Assembly: GCA_018433765.1 (NCBI GenBank)
Contig: JAHDQO010000001.1
Span: 186,001-250,000, forward strand
Direction: 5' to 3'
Length of the DNA stretch: 64,000 bases
Origin: Tissierellales bacterium
GTDB taxonomy: Bacteria > Bacillota > Clostridia > Tissierellales > Sedimentibacteraceae
Shown: positions 45,016-54,700 of the stretch, piece by piece
Numbering within the stretch: position 1 is the first letter of the stretch
Layout: the number at the start of each line of letters is the position of its first letter
Made by a program: the position numbers and the translations under genes
The notes under the pieces: model-generated
What the model saw: the letters and a program-made list of their open reading frames with translations, nothing else
The model's database searches: none
What the model was told of the DNA's origin: nothing

Positions 45016-45112
45016 AAAAAAAAACAAAATGGTCCGATGACGACCATTTTGCTATGCATAATATGCATAAAAGGGGTATTGGGAATATATTTTGGCTATC
45101 GGGGGGATAACC
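45016..45112 (-). ncRNA. Candidate C-rich-loop small RNA
   Basis: On the minus strand a promoter (TTGCCA-N17-TATAAT) is followed after ~7 bases by the hairpin GGTTATC-CCCCC-GATAGCC (45112-45094), then the unpaired C-rich TTCCCAATACCCC. A terminator stem, CAAAATGGTC/GACCATTTTG (45051-45025), follows with nine U. The ~97-nt transcript has no plausible coding frame. C-rich loops are the hallmark of Gram-positive small RNAs that pair with ribosome binding sites. I do not recognise a named family. Confidence 0.65.
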
Positions 45113-45118
45113 AATTCC

Positions 45119-45147
45119 ATTATAACAATATTAGACAAAAATGGCAA
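45119..45147 (-). promoter_or_regulatory. Promoter of the C-rich small RNA
   Basis: TTGCCA (45147-45142) and TATAAT (45124-45119) on the minus strand, spacer exactly 17. A perfect -10 box in a gap with no minus-strand gene. Confidence 0.7.
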
Positions 45148-45282
45148 CAAAAATATCTCAAAATGTCAAAAAAATTTAAAAATTATTTATAAATGTAGAA
45201 TTCATTGACAAAGAACATAGAATTATTTTAAAATAAACATTGCAGATATACAAAATAAAGCGTGTAAAAAGGAGATGATTTT

Positions 45283-45906
45283 ATGTATTACTGCGGTTTA
45301 TGTAAAAAATTATCATGTAAAAAGGAAGAAGATAATAATTATCCTAAAAATTGTCCTTGTAAAAGCAGTGTTATAGATGAAAGTAAAAAATTATACAAAT
45401 TAGAAGAAAATAAGAAGATAGCTTATTATTCAGCGGTAGTTGAAAACGAAGGTTATTGTAAAAAAACTCGTATAGAAGAAACAATGGACTTTTTAAATAA
45501 GTGTGGCTATAAAAAAATAGGTTTTGCTTTTTGCAGTGGATTAAAATATGAAATGGAAGCTGTAAGCAAGATATTTTTAGATAATGGTTTCGAGGTTAAT
45601 TCTGTTATTTGCAAATGCGGAAGCATACCTAAAGAATATATAGATATTAAAGAAGAACAAAAAAATAATCCTAATGAATTTGAAGCTATGTGCAATCCTA
45701 TTGGTCAGGCACTTTTACTTAATGAATGTAAAACAGATTTTAATGTTATTTTAGGATTGTGCGTGGGTCATGATTCATTATTTATTAAATATTCAGATGC
45801 ACCAGTAACTGTCTTAGCAGCAAAAGATAGAGTGACAGGTCATAATCCTTTAGCTCCTGTATATTTAAGGAATAGTTATTATAAAAAGAAATTACAGCAA
45901 AAATAA
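45283..45906 (+). CDS. DUF1847-type cysteine-rich metal-binding protein
   Basis: 207 residues. Cys-rich N terminus (YYCGLCKKLSCKKEE, NCPCKSS, about residues 2-30), then conserved blocks KKIGFAFCSGLKYEMEAVSKIF near 83-104, VNSVICKCGSIPKEY near 107, AMCNPIGQALLLNE near 138-151 and NVILGLCVGHDSLFIKYSDAPVT near 157-179. These match the DUF1847 family of anaerobes; about a dozen cysteines suggest bound metal or Fe-S. Function unknown. GGAGATG ribosome site. Confidence 0.85.
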   Translation: MYYCGLCKKLSCKKEEDNNYPKNCPCKSSVIDESKKLYKLEENKKIAYYSAVVENEGYCKKTRIEETMDFLNKCGYKKIGFAFCSGLKYEMEAVSKIFLDNGFEVNSVICKCGSIPKEYIDIKEEQKNNPNEFEAMCNPIGQALLLNECKTDFNVILGLCVGHDSLFIKYSDAPVTVLAAKDRVTGHNPLAPVYLRNSYYKKKLQQK

Positions 45907-46061
45907 ATATTTCTAAAATATATTACTATTGATAAATTATTTTAATTATTGGAATAATAAAAGTGAATAGTATTAAACATAAATAATAAGGACATTAAAT
46001 AGAAGGGAGAAAAATTTAGTCAAGACATATTAATTAGCAGTTTTGATAACTAGTGATTATA

Positions 46062-47396
46062 ATGAGCAGAGCATTTCTTACAGATACTACATTTCGTGAT
46101 GGACAGCAGTCCTTACTGGCAACAAGACTTAAAACAAAAGATTTATTATCTTTATGCAAAGATATGAACCAAGTTGGTTTTTATTCAATGGAGATATGGG
46201 GTGGAGCTACTTTTGATACATGTCTTCGTTATTTAAATGAAGATCCTTGGGAAAGATTAAGAAAGTTAAAAAAAGAGCTACCTGATACTAAAACTAGTAT
46301 GTTAGTTAGGGGACAAAGCTTAGTTGGATATAAACATTTTCCAGATGATATAGTTGAAGAATTTATTACTTATGCACATAAAAACGGAATAGATATATTT
46401 AGGATATTTGATGTATTAGATGATTTAAGAAATCTAGAAGTACCGATAAAGGCTGCAAAAAAAGTTGGAGCAAGAGTTCAGGGGCAGATATTATATACTA
46501 AGAGTCCAGTTCATAACACAGAAAATTACGTTAAACAAGCGTTAAAGATGGAAAAAATGGGTGTTGATGATATTGTATTTGAAGATATGGCAGGATTAAT
46601 GACACCTTATGACGTAGAGAATTTATTCTCCCAGTTAAAGAAGGCTATTAAAGTACCTCTACATTTACACTGTCACTGCACGAGTGGAATGGCTCTATTG
46701 TGCTATTTAAAAGCAATTGAATTAGGAGTTACATCTGTTGATACAGCTATGGCTCCATTATCTATGGGAACTTCACAGCCTGCAACTGAAACAATGGTAG
46801 CTGCTTTGAAGGGGTCAAATTATGATACACAATTAGATATAAAAAGACTAAATAAGATTACAAAAAAATTATATAAAATTCTAGAGAATTATAACCCTGT
46901 ACCAAGTAGGTTTTTGAGAGTAGATGTTGATGTTCTAGAATACCAAATTCCCGGAGGTATGTTATCAAACCTATATGCTCAGCTTGACCAATATGGACAA
47001 AGCAGTAAATTTCAAGAAGTTTTAGAAGAAGTGCCGAGAGTTCGTGCAGAATTAGGATATCCACCTTTAGCTACACCAGCAAGTCAATTTGTTGGAGCTC
47101 AAGCAGCAATTAATGTATTAACTGGCGAAAGATATAAAATGATTCCAATTGAAGTCAAAAACTACGTAAAAGGATTATATGGAAAATCTCCATCAGAGAT
47201 AGACCCAATGGTTCGACAAAAAGCAGTGGGAGATGAAGAAACAATTAATTGTAGACCAGCTGACTTATTATCTCCAAAATGGGATGAATTAGTTTCAAAA
47301 CTTGACAAAAACATTATATATCAGGATGAAGATTATTTATCATATGCTTTATTTCCGAAGGTAGCAGAGAAATTTTTAAGAAACAGGAAAATATAG
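46062..47396 (+). CDS. Pyruvate/oxaloacetate carboxyltransferase-domain protein lacking biotin domain
   Basis: 444 residues from ATG 46062 (GTG 46053 is an alternative; no strong ribosome site at either). It has the OadA/PycB carboxyltransferase barrel: DTTFRDGQQSLLATR at the N terminus and metal-binding LHLHCHCTSGMALL near residues 200-213. A PYC_OADA helical region follows (QVP-type LRVDVDVLEYQIPGGMLSNL, LGYPPLATPASQFVG). It stops before any biotin-carrier domain. The Lys that normally precedes DMAGL and is carboxylated (K184 in transcarboxylase 5S) is Glu here (VFEDMAGLM, near residue 174), so activity may differ. A terminator follows. Confidence 0.8.
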   Translation: MSRAFLTDTTFRDGQQSLLATRLKTKDLLSLCKDMNQVGFYSMEIWGGATFDTCLRYLNEDPWERLRKLKKELPDTKTSMLVRGQSLVGYKHFPDDIVEEFITYAHKNGIDIFRIFDVLDDLRNLEVPIKAAKKVGARVQGQILYTKSPVHNTENYVKQALKMEKMGVDDIVFEDMAGLMTPYDVENLFSQLKKAIKVPLHLHCHCTSGMALLCYLKAIELGVTSVDTAMAPLSMGTSQPATETMVAALKGSNYDTQLDIKRLNKITKKLYKILENYNPVPSRFLRVDVDVLEYQIPGGMLSNLYAQLDQYGQSSKFQEVLEEVPRVRAELGYPPLATPASQFVGAQAAINVLTGERYKMIPIEVKNYVKGLYGKSPSEIDPMVRQKAVGDEETINCRPADLLSPKWDELVSKLDKNIIYQDEDYLSYALFPKVAEKFLRNRKI

Positions 47397-47424
47397 CTAA
47401 AAAATTACATACAAATAAAATGCC

Positions 47425-47459
47425 TAAAAAAGCTCACTTTATGTGAAGCTTTTTTTTAT
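47425..47459 (+). terminator. Rho-independent terminator
   Basis: AAAAAAGCTCAC pairs with GTGAAGCTTTTTTTT (one bulge). Confidence 0.8.
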
Positions 47460-47486
47460 GTTAAATACTAAATCTAATAAAATGTT

Positions 47487-47558
47487 TTAAAAATATTTTG
47501 TAAATTTAAAAATATTTTGCAAAAAATAATTGATTTATATTTTTCATGATGATATACT
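47487..47558 (+). promoter_or_regulatory. Promoter with duplicated AAAATATTTT boxes, before carbamate kinase 2
   Basis: TTAAAAATATTTTG occurs at 47487 and again at 47506 (19-base period). TTGATT at 47530-47535 and TATACT at 47553-47558 follow with a 17-base spacer. The same geometry (19-base period, 24 bases from second box to -35) occurs before ssnA at 49976-50047. Confidence 0.7.
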
Positions 47559-47711
47559 ATAATTACCAAATAACTTGGAAATAAATTCAAGAAAAAGCTG
47601 CTCATATAAATTCTTACAGTTATAAATTGTATATTTATAATAAGTCCCAAAATCTTATATTTATAAAAATGAAATATTTACTTTTAATTATTATAAATTG
47701 GAGGAATAAAA

Positions 47712-48641
47712 ATGAAAATAGTACTAGCTTTAGGTGGAAATGCGTTAGGCAGTACACCAAGTCAGCAATTAGAATTAGTAAAAAATTCTGCAAAACCTAT
47801 TGTAGATTTAATTCAAGAGGGAAATCAGATAATCATAGCTCATGGTAATGGACCACAAGTAGGAATGATAAATTTAGCTATGGAAGCATCATCAAAGTCG
47901 TATGCTAATACACCGGAAATGCCTTTTCCTGAATGTGGTGCTATGAGTCAAGGATATATAGGATACCATTTGCAGAATGCAATAAGAGAGGAATTACTTA
48001 ATAGAAAAATAGATAAACCTGTAACTACAATAATCACACAAGTTGTGGTAGATGAAAAAGATAATGCTTTTAATAATCCTACTAAACCAATAGGACAATT
48101 CTATACAGAAGAAGAAGCTAAAAATTTAATGGAAACTAAAAATTACAAGATGATAGAAGATGCTGGAAGAGGATGGAGAAGAGTGGTGCCTTCACCAATA
48201 CCTGTAGATGTTGTTGAAAAGGAAATAATAAAAGTTTTAGTTGAAAAAGAATATGTTGTAATAACAGTTGGAGGAGGGGGTATACCTGTTATAAAAGAAG
48301 GTAATAATTTAAAAGGAGTTCCTGCTGTTATTGATAAAGATTTTGCAAGTGAGAAAGTAGCAGAAATATTAGATGCTGATTATTTTGTGATATTAACTGC
48401 TGTTGATAGAGTTAGTATTAACTTTAATAAACCAAATCAAAAAGATTTGGATAAAATAACAGTAAAAGAAGCAGAGCAGTATATAGAAGAAGGACATTTT
48501 GCTCCGGGAAGCATGCTTCCAAAAATAAAAGCTGCAATGAAGTTTGCAAAATCTAAAAAAGGTAGACAAGCTGTTATAGCTTCTTTAGAGAAAGCTGAAG
48601 AAGCGTTAAAGGGTGAAAGTGGCACATTAATCATACAATAA
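47712..48641 (+). CDS. arcC: Carbamate kinase, copy 2
   Basis: 309 residues with LALGGNALGS at the N terminus, AHGNGPQVGMINLAME near 44-59, EDAGRGWRRVVPSP near 152-165, ITVGGGGIPVI near 190 and FAPGSMLPKIKAAM near 261. Same ATP-forming reaction as the enzyme at 34100 but clearly diverged from it. It begins a second purine module (carbamate kinase, guanine deaminase) under the duplicated-box promoter. AATTGGAGG ribosome site. Confidence 0.95.
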   Translation: MKIVLALGGNALGSTPSQQLELVKNSAKPIVDLIQEGNQIIIAHGNGPQVGMINLAMEASSKSYANTPEMPFPECGAMSQGYIGYHLQNAIREELLNRKIDKPVTTIITQVVVDEKDNAFNNPTKPIGQFYTEEEAKNLMETKNYKMIEDAGRGWRRVVPSPIPVDVVEKEIIKVLVEKEYVVITVGGGGIPVIKEGNNLKGVPAVIDKDFASEKVAEILDADYFVILTAVDRVSINFNKPNQKDLDKITVKEAEQYIEEGHFAPGSMLPKIKAAMKFAKSKKGRQAVIASLEKAEEALKGESGTLIIQ

Positions 48642-48697
48642 TATAATTGCTAAGGATTGTTTGAAATGAATTAAATAGGTATATTCGAGGTATATTT

Positions 48698-49960
48698 ATG
48701 GAAAATTTATTAATACTGAAAGGAAATATAATATTTACACAAACACCTGAAGAATTCAAAGTTTATAAAGATAGTTATATTGTATCTAACAAAGGTAAAA
48801 TAGAAGGAATATATAATATTTTACCAGAGAAATATCAAAACTGCTTAATAAAAGATTACAGAAACAGATTAATAATACCAACTTTTGTAGATTTACATTT
48901 GCATGCATCTCAATTTATACAGTGCGGAATGGGTATGAATAAAAAACTTTTAGATTGGCTAAATGATTATACTTTTAAATTAGAAAAAGATTTTTCCAAA
49001 GCACAATTTGCTCAGGAAGCTTATAATAGTTTTGCAGATGAACTTATCAAAAGAGGTACACTAAGAGCATGTATATTTGCTACATCTTCTACAATAGGTA
49101 CAGAAATATTATTTGAAATCTTAAAGAAAAGAGGAATAGGTGCATATATTGGTAAGGTAGACATGGACAGAAATGCTCCAGAATCAATAATAGAGTCAAA
49201 AGACCAATTAATAAAAGGAACAAAGTATTTAATAGAGAAATATAAAAATGAGAAACTAGTAAAACCTATTATAACACCAAGGTTCGCACCTACATGTTCT
49301 GATGAATTATTAAAAGAATTAGGTTCTTTAGCCAATAAATATGATTTACCTGTTCAATCTCATCTTGATGAAAATCTTGATGAAATAAAATGGGTTCAAA
49401 GCTTATTTCCAAAGACTAAGAATTATTCACAGGCATACTATCTTAATGACTTATTTGGACAAACTAAAACAGTTATGGCTCATTGTATATATTTAAATGA
49501 AGATGAGATAAACCTAGTTAGAGAAAATAATGTAATGTTAGTTCACTGTCCAGATTCAAACATAAATTTAAGAAGTGGAATAATGCCAGTTAGAAAATAT
49601 TTAGATTTAGGAGTTCCCATTGGATTGGGTTCTGATATTGCAGGAGGGCATAGAATAGCTTTAAATGAATCTATGGTGAGAGCTGTTCAACTTTCTAAAA
49701 TTCTCAATATAAATAGTCCAGGAATAAAGCCACTTTCAATTCAAGAAGTATTTTATTTAGGAACTAAAAGTGGAGGTAAATTTTTTGGCAATACTGGAAG
49801 CTTTGAAAAAGGATACAGTATGGATGCACTTATAATTGAAGATGATAAGCTAATTTCTGGCAGATATTCTATTGAAGATAGGTTAGAAAAATTCATATAC
49901 ACAGGTGATGACAGAAATATATGTGCAAGATATGTTGAAGGTAAATATATAGAGATATAA
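48698..49960 (+). CDS. guaD: Guanine deaminase
   Basis: 420 residues of the amidohydrolase superfamily. Metal HxH in FVDLHLHASQF near residues 65-75, HLDEN near 221, MAHCIYLN near 259 and Asp in GLGSDIAGG near 310 are visible. The N-terminal ILKGNIIFTQTPEEF pattern and LDWLNDYTFKLEKDF are typical of GuaD. It converts guanine to xanthine, the substrate of the xanthine dehydrogenase later in the cluster. Confidence 0.9.
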   Translation: MENLLILKGNIIFTQTPEEFKVYKDSYIVSNKGKIEGIYNILPEKYQNCLIKDYRNRLIIPTFVDLHLHASQFIQCGMGMNKKLLDWLNDYTFKLEKDFSKAQFAQEAYNSFADELIKRGTLRACIFATSSTIGTEILFEILKKRGIGAYIGKVDMDRNAPESIIESKDQLIKGTKYLIEKYKNEKLVKPIITPRFAPTCSDELLKELGSLANKYDLPVQSHLDENLDEIKWVQSLFPKTKNYSQAYYLNDLFGQTKTVMAHCIYLNEDEINLVRENNVMLVHCPDSNINLRSGIMPVRKYLDLGVPIGLGSDIAGGHRIALNESMVRAVQLSKILNINSPGIKPLSIQEVFYLGTKSGGKFFGNTGSFEKGYSMDALIIEDDKLISGRYSIEDRLEKFIYTGDDRNICARYVEGKYIEI

Positions 49961-49975
49961 AAAATAATAATAGAA

Positions 49976-50047
49976 TTACAAAAATATTTTAAGTTTACAA
50001 AAATATTTTAAAAAATAATTGACTTTTAATTTTTCAGGTGTTAGTCT
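49976..50047 (+). promoter_or_regulatory. Promoter with duplicated AAAATATTTT boxes, before ssnA
   Basis: TTACAAAAATATTTTAA occurs at 49976 and at 49995 (19-base period). TTGACT at 50019-50024 and TAGTCT at 50042-50047 follow with 17 bases between. Matches the arrangement at 47487-47558. Confidence 0.7.
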
Positions 50048-50087
50048 GTTAATAACAATAAGATACTAAGTAAAGGAGTGTTTTCTA

Positions 50088-51419
50088 ATGATTTTAATAG
50101 GAAATGGTAGAGTAATAACTCGTAATTGTAAAAATTTTTTCATTCAAGATGGATGTATTTGTGTAGAAAATAATTTGATTCATGATTTAGGAAAAACTGG
50201 TGATATGAAAGAAAAATATCCTGATGCAGAATTTATTGATGCAAAACAAGGTTTGATTATGCCTGGACTTATAAATACTCATCATCACATATATAGTTCT
50301 TTTGCTAGAGGATTATCAATAAAAGGTCATTCACCAAAGAACTTTATGGATATTTTGGAAGGAACATGGTGGAGAATAGATAGATTATTAACCTTAGAAG
50401 ATATTAAATATAGTGCTTATGTGACTTATTTAGATTGTATTAAAAATGGTGTTACAACTGTATTTGATCATCATGCAAGTTATGGAGCAGTTGAAGGAAG
50501 TTTGTTTGAAATTTCTAATGCTGCTAAAGAATTAGGAATACGTACTTCTTTATGTTATGAAGTTTCAGATCGTGACGGTAAAGATAAAATGGTACAAGCT
50601 GTAAAGGAAAACGTTGATTTCATAAATTATTCAAAAAAAGATGAAACTGATATGCAAAAAGGTATGATGGGATTACATGCTCCTTTTACTCTTTCTAATG
50701 AAACACTTGCTTATTGTGCTGAAAACTTACCTGCTGATACAGGCTATCATGTTCACGTAGGAGAAGGAATTGCTGATTTATATGATTCCTTAGAAAAATA
50801 TAATAAACGCATCGTAAATCGTCTGCTTGATATGAACATTTTAGGTTCTAAAACTATAGCAGTTCACTGTATACATATAAATAATCAAGAAATGGATATA
50901 TTAAAAGACTCTGATACTATGATAGTACACAATCCAGAATCTAATATGGGTAATGCTGTTGGATGTACACCTATTTTAGAACTTGCAAAACGTAAAATAA
51001 CTATGGGTCTTGGAACTGATGGATATACTAGCGATATGTTAGAATCAATGAAAGTTGCTAATATATTACATAAACACCATAACTGTAACCCTTCTGTTGC
51101 ATGGGGAGAAGTTCCAATGATGTTATTTGACAACAATGCAGCTATAGCAAATCGTTTCTATAAAAAACCATTAGGTGTCTTAGAAAAAGGAGCATATGCT
51201 GATATTATAGTAGCAGATTATGATCCATTTACACCACTTGATGAAACTAATTGTAATTCACATATCTTGTTTGGATTAAACGGCAGACAAATAAAAACTA
51301 CTATGGTAAACGGTAAAATACTTATGAAAGATAGAGAATTAATTGGAATCGATGAAGCTGGTATCTGTGCTAAATCAAGAGAGCTTGCAACAGCTTTGTG
51401 GACAAAAATTAACGGATAA
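50088..51419 (+). CDS. ssnA: SsnA putative aminohydrolase
   Basis: 443 residues of the amidohydrolase/cytosine-deaminase superfamily. Metal ligands lie in INTHHHIYSSFARG near 63-76, HVHVGEG near 222, AVHCIHINN near 258 and GLGTDGYTSD near 306. SsnA accompanies YgfK and the selenium-dependent xanthine dehydrogenase in many anaerobes and is required for urate breakdown in reported gut clusters; the exact reaction is not settled. AAAGGAG ribosome site under its own promoter. Confidence 0.92.
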   Translation: MILIGNGRVITRNCKNFFIQDGCICVENNLIHDLGKTGDMKEKYPDAEFIDAKQGLIMPGLINTHHHIYSSFARGLSIKGHSPKNFMDILEGTWWRIDRLLTLEDIKYSAYVTYLDCIKNGVTTVFDHHASYGAVEGSLFEISNAAKELGIRTSLCYEVSDRDGKDKMVQAVKENVDFINYSKKDETDMQKGMMGLHAPFTLSNETLAYCAENLPADTGYHVHVGEGIADLYDSLEKYNKRIVNRLLDMNILGSKTIAVHCIHINNQEMDILKDSDTMIVHNPESNMGNAVGCTPILELAKRKITMGLGTDGYTSDMLESMKVANILHKHHNCNPSVAWGEVPMMLFDNNAAIANRFYKKPLGVLEKGAYADIIVADYDPFTPLDETNCNSHILFGLNGRQIKTTMVNGKILMKDRELIGIDEAGICAKSRELATALWTKING

Positions 51420-51786
51420 TAAAATAAGATAAAAGATAAAAGTAAGATAAGATAAAAGATAAAAGTGTAAAGTGAAAAGTTATTGTAGCTTTACTCCGTA
51501 AAGCATAATGAGTTAAAAGTGTAGAACTTTGTGTAAGCGATAAACACCAAATATAAAATATTTGAGTTTCCTTTTTGAAGCTAATGACTAAGTGATTCAC
51601 ATTAAATCATAGATTTAGGTTTACTACTTATGCTTAAGTTATGGTAGTATTACTATCGTAAGACAAAATTAAATATAAAAATTTACGAACTTATGAGTAA
51701 ATTAACTATTAACTATTAACTATTAACTTTTAACTTTTAATTTTTATCTTATTTATTATAAATTAGTATGTGGAGGTACATAAACA
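51420..51786. repeat. Repeat-rich gap with two palindromic family-1 repeats
   Basis: No gene is present. AAGATAAAAGT- and TTAACTATTAACT-type simple repeats surround two hairpins: GCTTTAC-TCC-GTAAAGC (51488-51504) and GTATTACTATCGTAAGAC (51647-51664). Flanks such as AAAGTGAAAAGTTA before the hairpin match the inverted flank of the 60.8-kb copy. The ygfK ribosome site GGAGG lies at the right end. Confidence 0.65.
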
Positions 51787-54700
51787 ATGGGTGATAGAAT
51801 GAGACCTATTCCTTTTGATAAATTAATTGAATGGATATTAGAAGAAAAAGAAAAATATAATACAATATTTGGAGTAAGGACTTTATTTCAAAAACAAGAT
51901 GATAATAAATTAGCTTTATTTAATGAGACAATAGAAACACCATTCGGACCTGCAGCTGGACCTAATACTCAGCTTACACAAAACATTATTGCTGCATATG
52001 CTGCAGGATGTAGATTTTTTGAACTCAAAACAGTCCAAACACTTGACGGAGAAGATTTACCTGTATCAAAACCTTGTATAAAAGCAGAAGATGAATGTTA
52101 CAACGTAGAATGGTCTACAGAATTGACTGTTCCTCAAGCATTTGATGAATATATAAAAGCATGGTTCGCACTTAAAATACTTTCAAAAGAATATGGATTA
52201 GGCAGCAAAAATGGTTTCATATTTAATATGAGTGTTGGATATGATTTTGAGGGTATATCTTCACCTAAAATTGATAAATTTATAGTAGGATTAAAAGATG
52301 CTTCAAGTACTGAGATATGGAAGAGATGTAAAAATTATTTATTGAAAAATTTAGATAAATTTAATCATATTGATAAAGAATTTGTTGAAGATATATCATC
52401 TCAAGTATGTACATCTATAACTTTGTCTACTCTTCATGGATGTCCTCCACAAGAGATAGAGAAAATTTCTGAATATTTAATAAGAGAAAAAGGTTTAAAT
52501 ACATATGTTAAATGCAATCCGACAATGCTTGGATATGAGTATGCTCGTGATGTTCTTGACAAGATGGGATATGATTATATAGCATTTGACGATTTTCACT
52601 TTAAAGATGATTTACAATTTGAAGATGCTGTACCTATGTTTAAACGTCTTCAGACTCTTGCTGATGAAAAAGGACTTGATTTTGGAGTTAAGCTTACTAA
52701 TACATTCCCAGTTAAAATAACTAGAGATGAACTTCCGGGAGAAGAAATGTATATGTCTGGTCGTTCATTATATCCACTTTCTGTTTCTCTTGCTTATAAA
52801 CTAGCAGAAGAGTTTGACGGAAAACTAAAGATATCATATTCAGGTGGAGCAGATGCATTTAACATTGATAAAATATTCACTGTAGGTATTTGGCCAATTA
52901 CAATGGCTACTAATTTTCTAAAACCAGGTGGATATCAAAGAGGTGTACAAATAGCAGAAAAGTTAAATAAATTAAATTTTAATGATTTTACTAGTATAAA
53001 TGTAAAAGCATTAAAAGAATTAAGAGACAATATAATTGCTGACCCTTATTATAATAAGCCTGTTAAACCTATTCCAAATCGTAAAAACGACAGTAAAGTT
53101 CCTCTTGTTGATTGTTTTGCAGCACCTTGTAAAAATGGATGTCCTATTGAACAAGAAATACCATCATATATTCGTTTAGTTGGTGAAGGAAAACATTTGG
53201 AAGCTTTAAAGGTTATAGTTGACAAAAACCCACTTCCTTTTATAACAGGAACTATATGCAGTCATAAATGTATGACTAAATGTACTCGTAATTTTTATGA
53301 TGAATCAGTTAAAATTCGTGATACCAAGCTAGAAGCTGCTAAAGGTGGTTTTGACGGCTTAATGAAAGAGATTTATACTCCGAATAAAGTATCAGATGCT
53401 AAAGTTGCTGTAATAGGTGGAGGTCCTGCAGGCCTTGCAGCTGCTTACTTCTTAGGAAGAGGCGGTATGGATGTAACTATATTTGAGAAAAGAAATGCTC
53501 TTGGAGGTATTATTAAGCATGTAATTCCAGAGTTTAGAATTTCTTCAGAAGCTATACAAAACGATATTGATCTTGTGAAAAAAATGGGTGTAAAAGTTGT
53601 ACTTGGACAAGAAAAATGTTCAGTAGAAGATTTAAAAGCTGAAGGATATAAATATATATTATTTGCTGTAGGCGCTTGGAAACCGGGTGTGCTCAAGTTA
53701 GAAGGTAAAGAGCCTTTAAATGTAATGAATTATCTTGAGAGATTAAAAAATAATGACAGCAATTTAGAATTAGGTAAAAATGTTGTAGTTATTGGCGGAG
53801 GAAACACAGCAATGGATGCTGCTAGAGCTGCTAAGAAAGTAAATGGAGTTCAAAATGTATATCTAGTTTATAGAAGAACAAAAAAATATATGCCTGCTGA
53901 TGCAGAAGAATTAGAATTAGCTTTAGAAGACGGTGTGGAATTTAAAGAACTTTTAGCACCTGTTAAGAATGAAAATGGAATATTGACATGTAACAAAATG
54001 AAACTTGGAGAACCTGATGAGTCTGGAAGACGCAGACCAATAAAAACAGATGAATTTATTGAAATACATGCTGATACTGTAATATCTGCAATTGGAGAAA
54101 AAGTAGATACAGATTTATATAAAAATAATGGTATCAAACTTAATGAAAAAGGTAAAGTTGTAACTGATTCTCAAACATTCCAAACTAGCATAAAAAATGT
54201 ATATGTTGCAGGTGATGCACTTAGAGGACCTTCAACTGTAGTAGAGTCTATAGCTGATGCTACACGATTTGCAGTTAGCGTTATGAATGAAGAAAAAATA
54301 TCAGATAATGGATTTAAAGCTTTAACCTATAATGGAGACTATGAAAATGCTACTAATAAAAAAGGTATTCTTAAAATGTCATGTAATGCTAAAAATGAAA
54401 ACGAAAGATGCCTTGAATGTTCAACTGTTTGTGAGAACTGTGTAGATGTATGTCCAAACAGAGCTAATATTGCTGTAAAAGTGCCAAACAAGGATATGAT
54501 TCAGATTGTACATGTTGATAAAATGTGTAACGAATGTGGAAACTGTGAAGTTTTCTGTCCATATGACAGCGCACCTTACAAAGATAAGTTTACTTTATTT
54601 GGGACAGAAGCAGATTTTTGTGACAGCAAAAACGAAGGTTTTGTAGTTATAAACAAAGAATCAAATATATGCAAATTAAGACTTGAAGGTAAAGTGTCAA

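Noticed and set aside
47627-47848. Small + strand frame ahead of carbamate kinase 2
   Set aside because: It overlaps the kinase start in another frame, has no ribosome site and covers the promoter leader.
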